Below, piece after piece: positions 32,195-39,509 of a stretch of 39,781 nucleotides of DNA. This DNA is from CADEDV01 sp036374495 (GTDB lineage: Bacteria > Bacteroidota > Bacteroidia > Chitinophagales > Chitinophagaceae): assembly GCA_965652975.1 (NCBI GenBank), contig CBFGYO010000017.1:1-39781 (forward strand), read 5' to 3'. Under the pieces are notes generated by a model that had not been told where the DNA came from, did no database searches, and worked only from the letters and a program-made list of their open reading frames with translations. Position 1 is the stretch's first letter. Every line of letters starts with the position of its first letter. Made by a program: the position numbers and the translations under genes.

Positions 32195-32967
32195 CAGGAT
32201 GCTTTTCGTTTACCAGAATTCAGGCTCGCCTTTAATTGCGACATCAGGTCGCGGCTTCGTGAGTGCACCACTTTAAGTGTCGGCTTGGAGATTTTCTTAC
32301 CTTTCGATTTTTCCTTTATTAGTTTCATCAACTTATCCGTGTAAGTATCTTTATACTTACGTATATCAAACTTATGGGTCAGTTGCTTGATAAGTTCCAT
32401 AGCCATCTTTAATTCCGCCGGTTTATTGTTTGCAGCAGGTACCGTTATTTCTTCCGTACTCCTGATTTCTTCGCCAAAACGAATCTTGTTAAGCAACAGG
32501 ATATCATCGTGGGGTTTGATCACGACAAGGCTTTCCCGGTTACGTAATACAAAGCTTCCCAGTCCTACTTTACCTGTTTTGTTCAACGCATCCCTCAGCA
32601 ATGCATAAGCTTTAACGCCCGATTTTTCAGGCTGCAGGAAGTAGGGTGTTTCATAATATATACTGTCAATCTCACTTTGATTGATAAACTCGTTGATGGT
32701 GATGATCTTATTTTTTTCAGGGCTTGCTTTTTCAAAGTCATCACTGGTCAATACGACGTAGCGCTCGTCGAGTTTGTAGCCTTTTACAATGTTTTCCCAG
32801 GCCACTTCTTTTCCTGTATTCGCATTGATGCGCTGGTACTTAATGTTTGCATGGTCTTTTTTGTCCAGCATATCAAGTTCCAGCTCGCTTTGCTGTATGG
32901 CACTAAATAGCTTTACGGGTATGTTCACGAGGCCAAATCCGATAGCCCCACTCCATATTGCTCTCAT
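32194..32967 (-). CDS. ku: bacterial Ku DNA-end-binding protein
   Basis: A 257-aa protein from ATG 32967 (MRAIWSGAIGFGLVNIPVKL, the usual Ku N-terminus); the frame stays open 42 codons upstream, but that stretch shows no Ku similarity. The core beta barrel with YQRINANTGKEVAW, GYKLDERYVVLTSDD and FINQSEIDSIYYE is typical, and the C-terminus is basic (KSKGKKISK, NSGKRKAS). Forms a homodimeric ring on DNA ends and recruits LigD. First gene of the operon ku-PE-Lig-Pol. Divergent from the SDR gene with 143 bp between. Confidence 0.94.
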   Translation of the reverse strand: MRAIWSGAIGFGLVNIPVKLFSAIQQSELELDMLDKKDHANIKYQRINANTGKEVAWENIVKGYKLDERYVVLTSDDFEKASPEKNKIITINEFINQSEIDSIYYETPYFLQPEKSGVKAYALLRDALNKTGKVGLGSFVLRNRESLVVIKPHDDILLLNKIRFGEEIRSTEEITVPAANNKPAELKMAMELIKQLTHKFDIRKYKDTYTDKLMKLIKEKSKGKKISKPTLKVVHSRSRDLMSQLKASLNSGKRKAS

Positions 32968-33110
32968 AAAATTTATTTTAATTACAGCCATGAAATTCCT
33001 GTGCCATAAACGGTTAGAAATGGATGCAGTCGCCTGATTTTTGCTCAAATAACAGATATACAGTTGCAAAAGCTGGTATAATAATTTCAGCAAACGGTAA
33101 AAATTCAGTT

Positions 33111-33980
33111 ATGCAAAAGGGAGGAACTAAAAAACCGATCCGGCAGCCCCAGCGTCAACCACGTCCGGGCCTTGAAAAAAGAATGAAGCCGCAGCCCGTA
33201 TTTGATTACCCTGAGTTGAACGGAAGCGAAAAACTGAAAAACAAGACGGTATTTATAACCGGTGGTGACAGCGGGATTGGAAGAGCCGTCGCCATTCTAT
33301 TTGCTAAGGAAGGAGCAGATGTTGCCATTTCGTATCTTAATGAACATCGGGATGCCCGCGAAACAAAAAATATCATTGAGAAGCAGTATGGGAGGACATG
33401 CCTGTTACTCCCGGGCGACATATCGAAGGAAAAACATTGTATTACTATTGTAAAAAAAGCATTGTCGGCTTTCAAACATATTCATATACTGGTAAACAAT
33501 GCGGCGATACATTATGAAAACAAAAGTCTAGAGCAACTCACTACGAGGGAATTGCTCAAGACATTCGGGACAAACATTTTTTCTTTTTTCTGGGTCACCA
33601 AAGCATTGCTGCCATCAATGAAAAAGGGAGACTGCATTATTAATTCATCTTCAGTTACAGCTTACAGGGGAAGTGCCGGCTTAATTGATTATGCGTCAAC
33701 CAAAGGAGCCATTGTTGCCTTCACCCGGAGCCTGTCCTCCAGCCTGGTTAAAAAAGGCATCCGTGTCAATGGTGTGGCCCCGGGACCAGTATGGACGCCA
33801 CTAATTCCATCTAGTTTTAAAGGAAAAAAGACCGCACAACATGGAAGCGATTCCCCAATGGGGCGAGCTGCTGAGCCCGTGGAAATTGCGCCGGCCTATC
33901 TTTTTTTAGCCTCACGAGATGCAAGCTATATTACCGGCCAGTTTTTGCACCCAAATGGGGGTGAAATAATTAATGGCTAA
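33111..33980 (+). CDS. short-chain dehydrogenase/reductase, stress-protein-39 type
   Basis: A 289-aa SDR from ATG 33111; an earlier in-frame ATG at 33024 gives a less likely 29-residue extension. The first 45 residues (QPQRQPRPGLEKRMKPQP) form the Pro/Gln/Arg-rich lead typical of the general-stress-protein-39 group. Then FITGGDSGIGRAVA (NAD(P) site), LVNNAAIHYE, the catalytic Ser in INSSSVTAYRG and YASTK (Tyr and Lys). C-terminal FLHPNGGEIING fits. Substrate unknown; homologues are stress-induced, and its place divergent from ku suits that. Confidence 0.92.
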   Translation: MQKGGTKKPIRQPQRQPRPGLEKRMKPQPVFDYPELNGSEKLKNKTVFITGGDSGIGRAVAILFAKEGADVAISYLNEHRDARETKNIIEKQYGRTCLLLPGDISKEKHCITIVKKALSAFKHIHILVNNAAIHYENKSLEQLTTRELLKTFGTNIFSFFWVTKALLPSMKKGDCIINSSSVTAYRGSAGLIDYASTKGAIVAFTRSLSSSLVKKGIRVNGVAPGPVWTPLIPSSFKGKKTAQHGSDSPMGRAAEPVEIAPAYLFLASRDASYITGQFLHPNGGEIING

Positions 33981-34128
33981 TCTTATGCACAACATTTCGG
34001 CCTGGCATATTTTTGGTTACCTATAATGTATTCAACTCTCTTTTGCGGGGGTGGTTTTTAAGGAATCTGAGAATATACTCCCACTATCTGATCCGGGTAA
34101 TGCCGGCGAAGAGAAAGAAAGAGAAACT

Positions 34129-34161
34129 AAGGGGTTTTGGTTAACACCAAAACCCTTTTTT
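34129..34161 (+). terminator. intrinsic terminator
   Basis: AGGGGTTTTGGT / ACCAAAACCCTT arms around a short TAAC loop, then TTTTTTATTTT. Nearly 150 bp beyond the SDR stop. Confidence 0.8.
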
Positions 34162-34423
34162 ATTTTATCACCCACTCCGCATTTTTTACACACGCGTATC
34201 ATTTTGGGACATATCCTGCACTTTGTTATACGATCACATTTGAATTACTAAAAAGAATTTTATCCGCAAGATTAAATGTTGATAATTCGTATTGCATCTC
34301 GTGTGCGAACAAGCAGCTTAAACACAAAAATTTATAGCCAGTGTGAGGGCTCCTAAATAAAAGATGGATATGTACTTTTCCACAATAAGCCGTTCTGGTC
34401 GCGTTTTTGAAACACTGCTACGT

Positions 34424-34464
34424 AATCGTAACTATAAAAACACAAAATCGTAAACTATAAAAAC
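34424..34464 (+). repeat. pair of direct repeats upstream of CHRD gene
   Basis: AATCGTAACTATAAAAAC (34424-34441) and AATCGTAAACTATAAAAAC (34446-34464), differing by one inserted A and 22 bp apart (two helical turns). The second ends 6 nt before the ATG. Suggests a repeated binding site or a recent small duplication in the promoter/leader. Confidence 0.65.
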
Positions 34465-34470
34465 TTATTT

Positions 34471-34953
34471 ATGAAAAGGATTAACCTCGTTCGAACGTTT
34501 GCATTAACAGCAGTATTCGCAGCTTCCACATTACTTTTTATTGGATGTAGCAATGATGATGAGGATGACATGAATAACGAAACATATTCACTTAGCGGTA
34601 GTGCTTCAGGTAGCCAGGAAGTACCAGCAGTAACAACATCTGCAACAGGTACTATTGGCGGATCATATGATGCGAGAACTAATACGCTTACTTACAATAT
34701 TAATTGGAGTGGACTCTCCAATATTGTTACTGGTCTGCATTTTCATGGTCCGGCAATAGTGGGACAGGAAGCGGGTGTAATACATCCGTTGACCATCACT
34801 ACCAACGGTGCCACTGGTGCAGCATCAGGAACGTTGACAGTAGCTGATTCTACAGAAGCGCATTTGCTTGCCGGTAAAATTTATTATAATATCCATACCG
34901 TTTTAAATCCTGACGGAGAAATTCGCGGACAGGTAACGGCTACGGATAATTAG
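34471..34953 (+). CDS. CHRD-domain lipoprotein
   Basis: A 160-aa protein with lipobox LFIGC (Cys26), an acidic stretch (SNDDEDDMNNE) and one CHRD domain (about 40-158): SGSQEVPAVTTSATGT, then GLHFHGPAIVGQEAGV (His-x-His) and YYNIHTVLNPDGEIRGQV. The fold is the chordin-type beta domain found in many exported bacterial proteins; role unknown. The D/E-rich part right after the lipidated Cys resembles the export signal used by some Bacteroidota surface lipoproteins, so surface exposure is possible (inference). Confidence 0.92.
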   Translation: MKRINLVRTFALTAVFAASTLLFIGCSNDDEDDMNNETYSLSGSASGSQEVPAVTTSATGTIGGSYDARTNTLTYNINWSGLSNIVTGLHFHGPAIVGQEAGVIHPLTITTNGATGAASGTLTVADSTEAHLLAGKIYYNIHTVLNPDGEIRGQVTATDN

Positions 34954-34987
34954 TACGATTCTTTTACAGCTAGTGGTGTTTTCAATC

Positions 34988-35025
34988 AAAAAGCGCCGCC
35001 TCATTTTTGAGGGGGCGCTTTTTTT
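34988..35025 (+). terminator. intrinsic terminator of CHRD gene
   Basis: AAGCGCC-CCTC / GAGG-GGCGCTT arms with bulges, then seven T. Followed without a gap by hairpin repeat copy 4. Confidence 0.87.
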
Positions 35026-35117
35026 AGATAAAAGATAAAAGTTAAAAGATAAAAGTACTTTTCAGGCTGAGAAAGACTAACCGGTTGGAAAAACTTTTTA
35101 ACTTTTATCTTTTATCT
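35026..35117. repeat. AT-rich hairpin repeat, copy 4 (AGATAAAAG family)
   Basis: Left AGATAAAAGATAAAAGTT plus AAAAGATAAAAG; right TTTTTAACTTTTATC plus TTTTATCT. Centre CAGGCTGAGAAAGACTAACC, related to the other copies. It starts where the CHRD terminator ends and stops 5 bp before the TAA of the convergent E1 gene, so here it serves mainly the minus strand. Confidence 0.82.
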
Positions 35118-35122
35118 AAACT

Positions 35123-37189
35123 TTAGTAGGTCAATAACTTCCGTAGTGCCTTTTCAAGTTTCTCAGCATCGGGCAACATTGCTTTTTCCAAAATCATATT
35201 CATTGGTACTGCAGGTACATTGGCTGCACCCATCACTTCTACGGGCGCATCCAGCGAAGTAAAGCACTGTTTTGAAATTCTTCCTGCGAGTGCTTCGGCA
35301 AAAGAATTATTTTGTTGCTCCTCGGTTAATACAAGACACTTGCCGTGAAGTTTTACGCGTTCAAAAACCAGATCTTCATCAAGTGGATACAGCGTGCGCA
35401 GATCAATCACTTCTACCCTTCCCGGAAATTGTTTCGCCGCTGCTTTTGCCCAATATACGCCCATACCATACGTAACGACCACACAGGTTTCGCCATTATC
35501 CGTTTGTGTTTTCCCAGCTTCGAGAATAATGTTCGCTTTACCGAAGGGCAGGATATAATCACGAGAAGGCTCCGGAGCCTTCGCATCTTCTGTACCAGGT
35601 ACTTTGCTCCAGTATAGGCCCTTGTGTTCGAGCATTACTACGGGATTGCCGTCATAATAGGCGGCTTTCATCAGTCCTTTCATATCTGCCGCGTTGGAAG
35701 GATATGCTACCTTAAGACCTTTGATAGATAACACTGTCGTTTCTACGCTTCCACTATGATAAGGGCCACCGCCACCATAAGCACCCACAGGCACGCGAAG
35801 TATCATAGATACCGGGAATTTACCACAACTCAAATAACAGCTCTTCGATATCTCTGTCACCAGTTGATTAAATCCAGGATAGATATAATCTCCGAACTGT
35901 ACTTCGACGATCGGTTTTAATCCCACAGCATTCATACCAACCGTGGAACCCACGATATATGCTTCCTGGATCGCAGTATTGAATACCCGAAGGTCACCAA
36001 ATTTTTCAGCCAGCGTTGCCGCTTCGCGAAATACACCACCGAGTCGTCTACCTACATCCTGGCCATACAGCACTGCTTCAGGATGTGCTTCCATCAATTC
36101 GCGTATGGCGAACAAAGCTGCATCCACCATGATCACTTTTTCAGCGCCAGCGGGGCTTCGTTCGCCTTTTTCTTCCGTGACCTTTGTTGGCACAAACACA
36201 TGGTCTTCCAGTGTTGCAGGATCCGGGTCAGGCGATGCCACTGCCGCGTCAAAATCTTTGGCAACAAGAGAGGCTGCATCTTTTTCTATTTGCTGTATTT
36301 GCGTGTCATCAATATTATGTTGTAGAAGTTGTTGCCGAAGTTTTGGATGGGGATCATCCAGTGTATGTTTTGCCCAGTCTTCATCACTCCGATAAAAGTC
36401 TTTTCGTACTCCACTTGTATGATGACCAAGTAATGGAACTGTTGCATGTACGAGAAAAGGGCCACGTCGTGTACGCACCCGCTCGCAAACTTCCTTCATT
36501 ACCTCAAACGATTTTTCAAAATCACTGCCATCAACCTGAATGCGTCCCATTCCGTGAAAGCCTGCTGCAAAGTCAAATGCATTCATTGCACGTGCTTCCG
36601 AAGCAGTAACACTGATGCCCCATTGATTATCCTGCACAAGGAATATTACGGGCAACTGTTTGAGTACGGCAAACTGGAATGCTTCACTTACTTCTCCTTC
36701 AGTTACACTAGCATCGCCGAGTGAGCATATAACAATTGGGTATTCGCCATTTTTTCCTCTTTTAAGCCTGTCGGGATTTGTCTTTTCCCAGTATTGTATA
36801 CCCTGTGCTATTCCTGTTGTTGGTATCACCTGCATTCCTGTAGCACTGCTTTGATGGATGATACCCGGTTTATCATTGCCTCGGTAATTGGGATGGGAAT
36901 AATATTCCCTTCCACCTGTAAAGATATCGTTGCCTTTTGCAAGCAATTGGAGCATCAATTCATATGGACGGAATCCCAGGCCAAGTAGCAGACTTTCATC
37001 CCGGTAGTAGGGGCTTACAAAGTCTTGTGTCTGTAATTGAAAAGCTGTAGCTAGTTGTATCGCTTCATGACCCCTGGAAGTGGAATGTACATATTTGCAT
37101 ATGGAACGGTTAGCTTCATAGGTTTCGGCCATGCATTTTGCCTGGCTCATCAGGCGATATGCTTCAAGGAGTAGTGAGGTTTCAATCAT
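35123..37189 (-). CDS. second fused alpha/beta 2-oxoacid dehydrogenase E1
   Basis: A 688-aa enzyme from ATG 37189 (a TTG three codons earlier is in frame). E1 alpha-like part (about 1-330): STSRGHEAIQLATAFQL, ThDP motif GDASVTEGEVSEAF ... QDNQWGISV, and PLLGHHTSGVRKDFYR. E1 beta-like part (about 350-688): YGQDVGRRLGGVFREAATL, VGAYGGGGPYHSGSVE, VIDLRTLYPLDED. Shorter than the first fused E1 (797 aa) and only distantly like it, so the substrate probably differs (branched-chain versus pyruvate type; not decidable). E2 and E3 are not in the window. A TAAATTTG -7 element lies 22 nt before the ATG. Confidence 0.92.
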   Translation of the reverse strand: MIETSLLLEAYRLMSQAKCMAETYEANRSICKYVHSTSRGHEAIQLATAFQLQTQDFVSPYYRDESLLLGLGFRPYELMLQLLAKGNDIFTGGREYYSHPNYRGNDKPGIIHQSSATGMQVIPTTGIAQGIQYWEKTNPDRLKRGKNGEYPIVICSLGDASVTEGEVSEAFQFAVLKQLPVIFLVQDNQWGISVTASEARAMNAFDFAAGFHGMGRIQVDGSDFEKSFEVMKEVCERVRTRRGPFLVHATVPLLGHHTSGVRKDFYRSDEDWAKHTLDDPHPKLRQQLLQHNIDDTQIQQIEKDAASLVAKDFDAAVASPDPDPATLEDHVFVPTKVTEEKGERSPAGAEKVIMVDAALFAIRELMEAHPEAVLYGQDVGRRLGGVFREAATLAEKFGDLRVFNTAIQEAYIVGSTVGMNAVGLKPIVEVQFGDYIYPGFNQLVTEISKSCYLSCGKFPVSMILRVPVGAYGGGGPYHSGSVETTVLSIKGLKVAYPSNAADMKGLMKAAYYDGNPVVMLEHKGLYWSKVPGTEDAKAPEPSRDYILPFGKANIILEAGKTQTDNGETCVVVTYGMGVYWAKAAAKQFPGRVEVIDLRTLYPLDEDLVFERVKLHGKCLVLTEEQQNNSFAEALAGRISKQCFTSLDAPVEVMGAANVPAVPMNMILEKAMLPDAEKLEKALRKLLTY

Positions 37190-37211
37190 GTAAAACAAGC
37201 AATGAAAGCAG

Positions 37212-37219
37212 CAAATTTA
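37212..37219 (-). promoter_or_regulatory. -7 promoter element TAAATTTG
   Basis: Exact TAnnTTTG on the minus strand, leaving a 22-nt gap to the ATG at 37189. Supports that start over the upstream TTG. Confidence 0.5.
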
Positions 37220-37270
37220 GGGGATATAGCGTAACGGGCGTTTGTAAATAACAGGTGCATTCGTTTGTAA

Positions 37271-37305
37271 TAAAAAAATAGGCCACCCATTTTTGCGGGT
37301 GGCCT
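37271..37305 (-). terminator. terminator of the FAH-family gene
   Basis: AGGCCACCC / GGGTGGCCT perfect 9-bp stem; on the minus strand it is followed by a T run (A run at 37272-37278 on the plus strand). Confidence 0.87.
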
Positions 37306-37338
37306 GGCAGTTGGTTTGAGTTCAACCCTGGCGGTTGA

Positions 37339-37950
37339 CTATTTTACTTCGAGTGTGAACATACTATCGTCTTCGATAAATCCTTCCAGTTCATCGCCGA
37401 CAACCACTTCGCCTACGCCAGCGGGTGTGCCGGTAAATATTATGTCACCGATATTGACTGAAAAAAAATTTGAAATATAGGAGATGATCCGGTCAAAATT
37501 ATGGATCATATTGCTGGAGTTGCCTTGTTGCACCAGCTCCTTGTTTTTGTAAAGACAAAAATTAATGTCCTTTTTGTTTTTGATGCCTGTAAACGGTAGC
37601 CATTTACCAATGACAGCAGAATTGTCCCATGCTTTTGCTTTTTCCCATGGAAGGCCTTTTGCTTTCAATTCGTTTTGAATGTCGCGCGCGGTATAATCTA
37701 TACCGGCGGTTACAGCATCATAATATTTGCTGGCAAATTTTTCCTGGATGTATTTTCCATTTTTACTGACACGTATTACGAGTTCGCATTCGTAATGCAG
37801 TTCATTGGTAAACTCCGGGTAATAAAAAGGCGTATGGGGCTGCAGTAAAGCGCTTTTGGGCTTCATAAAGATCACCGGTTCGTCGGGAATCTCGTTGCCT
37901 AGTTCTTCGGCATGTGCTGCATAGTTACGGCCTACACAAAAAATCTTCAT
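37339..37950 (-). CDS. fumarylacetoacetate hydrolase-family protein
   Basis: A 203-aa protein of the short FAH type: KIFCVGRNYAAHAEELGNE, PVIFMKPKSAL, then metal ligands E54 and E56 in HYECELVIRV and D85 in ITAGIDYTARDIQ, and a GDIIFTGTPAGVG C-terminal loop. FAH proteins of this size act as 2-oxoacid decarboxylases/acylpyruvate or related hydrolases using Mg2+; the exact substrate is unknown. Has its own terminator; not part of the pth-rplY set. Confidence 0.92.
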   Translation of the reverse strand: MKIFCVGRNYAAHAEELGNEIPDEPVIFMKPKSALLQPHTPFYYPEFTNELHYECELVIRVSKNGKYIQEKFASKYYDAVTAGIDYTARDIQNELKAKGLPWEKAKAWDNSAVIGKWLPFTGIKNKKDINFCLYKNKELVQQGNSSNMIHNFDRIISYISNFFSVNIGDIIFTGTPAGVGEVVVGDELEGFIEDDSMFTLEVK

Positions 37951-38094
37951 AAACAGGTGGGTTTGTTATTAAATACATCGGATACATTACTCATAGGGCT
38001 GTTTATCCCATATATTCATCGGCAATCAGTATGATTATTGGATTTTTTGGAAAAGATAGACGGGGATGCTAAAGTAAGTAATACATCTGATTTA

Positions 38095-38670
38095 TCATAG
38101 TGAAAAGTCTTTATTATTTACCTGGTTCATCGCTGCTGTTAATCCTTGTGTGGCAAAGATTTCAATCACTTCAACGGACTTTTCGATCTTTAAACGAACG
38201 AGAGGTTCTTCTTCCTTTCTCCACTTTCCCAGTACATATTCGGCTTGCATGCCTTTGGGATAGTCATTGCCGATGCCAAATCGAAGACGGGGATATTCTG
38301 TGGTAGCAAGCGTTTCCTGTACGCTCGTCAATCCATTGTGTCCTGCATCGCTACCACCTGGCCGCACCCTGATCTTCGTTAATGGGAGTGCAATGTCATC
38401 AATAATCACCAGGCTGTTTTCCAGTGTAATTTTTTCTTTATCGAGCCAGTATTTGACGGCTTTGCCGCTAAGGTTCATATAGGTAGTGGGACAGATGCAC
38501 ACAAATGATTTGCCTTTCCACCGCAGGTCGGCAACATATGCCAGGCGGTCGTTGCGAAAAGTGCCACCATGTTTTTGTACAAAAGCATTTACTACATCGA
38601 AACCGATATTATGTCGCGTATGTGCATATTCGTTGCCTGTATTACCTAAACCGGCGATTAGGAATTTCAT
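38095..38670 (-). CDS. pth: peptidyl-tRNA hydrolase
   Basis: A 191-aa enzyme: FLIAGLGNTGNEYAHTRHNIGF with N10 and catalytic H20, CPTTYMNLSGKAV with the substrate-binding Asn, IIDDIALPLTKIRVRPGGSDAGHNGL with the catalytic Asp, and LRFGIGNDYP. Frees tRNA from peptidyl-tRNA dropped by ribosomes. Full length. It follows rplY after a hairpin repeat, the usual Bacteroidota order prs-rplY-pth. Confidence 0.97.
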   Translation of the reverse strand: MKFLIAGLGNTGNEYAHTRHNIGFDVVNAFVQKHGGTFRNDRLAYVADLRWKGKSFVCICPTTYMNLSGKAVKYWLDKEKITLENSLVIIDDIALPLTKIRVRPGGSDAGHNGLTSVQETLATTEYPRLRFGIGNDYPKGMQAEYVLGKWRKEEEPLVRLKIEKSVEVIEIFATQGLTAAMNQVNNKDFSL

Positions 38671-38706
38671 ACTATAAAATCTAAAAGTAAGGTATAAGCC
38701 AAAGAG

Positions 38707-38797
38707 AGATAAAAGATAAAAACTAAAAGATAAAAGTGGTTTAGGCGGAGTGTTCGACCTTTAACCACTTTTATCTTTTAGTTTTTATCTTTTATCT
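38707..38797. repeat. AT-rich hairpin repeat, copy 5 (AGATAAAAG family)
   Basis: The most regular copy: AGATAAAAGATAAAAACT plus AAAAGATAAAAG, inner stem GTGGTT/AACCAC, centre TAGGCGGAGTGTTCGACC, and the matching right arm. Lies 13 bp beyond the TAA of rplY on the minus strand. Confidence 0.87.
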
Positions 38798-38810
38798 TTT
38801 CCCGGAAGAA

Positions 38811-39458
38811 TTATTTCTTCCCCTTTGCAGGAGCAGCAGCAGGTGCAGCGGCCGGAGTGGCAGCGGCGGCAGGTGCAGCACCAGCAGCAGGAGCAGTAGC
38901 TTCTTCCTGTTTCAATTGACGCGTAAGTACAACCGAAGCAATTGGGATACGTGGCGAATTGAGAATTTCGTAATGCTCTTCCTTTACATCCTCAACGCGG
39001 ATATTGCCATTGAGCTCGAGGTTGTCGATAGGCACTTCAATCTGCTCTTTAAGGTGTTTTGGAAAAGTTTTTACTTTCAGTGATTTCATTTTGGTGATCA
39101 GCTTACCGCCGTCTTTCACGCCTTTGGATACTCCTACAAATTTGATAGGAATATCTGCAATCACTTTTTTATCTGCTACCAGTTCCATCAGGTCCACATG
39201 GATAAGTTTATCATCCACTTTGTCGAACTGTAAGTCTTTCAGGATGGTTTTGTAAGTAGTGCCATCCACGGTTACTTCCGCTAGCTGGAAGCTTGGTGTG
39301 TATACTAAATTCTTGAAAGCCGCAGCAGGAGCATAAAAGTTTATTTCCTGTGCACCCCCGTAAATTACACCAGGCACCAGTTCCTGAGAGCGGAGTTGGC
39401 GGGTGGCTGTTTTGCCAAAGCCGGTCCTCAGTTGTCCTTCGATTGTAATTGTCTTCAT
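38811..39458 (-). CDS. rplY: 50S ribosomal protein L25 (CTC/TL5 type)
   Basis: A 215-aa long-form L25: N-terminal 5S-rRNA-binding domain (about 1-95; LRTGFGKTATRQLRSQELVPGVIYGG) and a C-terminal CTC domain (about 96-185; IPIKFVGVSKGVKDGGKL, IPIDNLEL-like). A Pro/Ala/Lys-rich tail (about 186-215, ending PAKGKK) is common in Bacteroidota. Lies between prs and pth. Confidence 0.97.
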   Translation of the reverse strand: MKTITIEGQLRTGFGKTATRQLRSQELVPGVIYGGAQEINFYAPAAAFKNLVYTPSFQLAEVTVDGTTYKTILKDLQFDKVDDKLIHVDLMELVADKKVIADIPIKFVGVSKGVKDGGKLITKMKSLKVKTFPKHLKEQIEVPIDNLELNGNIRVEDVKEEHYEILNSPRIPIASVVLTRQLKQEEATAPAAGAAPAAAATPAAAPAAAPAKGKK

Positions 39459-39509
39459 TTTATGATAGTTTATATTTTACTAGTCTCTCAACCTTCAACC
39501 TTGCCCATT

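Larger units (their letters stand above)
33981..34470. other. 490-bp intergenic region
   Basis: Between the SDR and the CHRD lipoprotein. Contains a terminator (34129-34161) and a pair of direct repeats (34424-34464). No ORF with coding character; those seen (66 aa) have no start context or family. Confidence 0.5.

Noticed and set aside
32968..33093. Longer start for Ku
   Set aside because: The 42 extra residues have no Ku character; MRAIWSGAIGFGLV is the normal Ku beginning.
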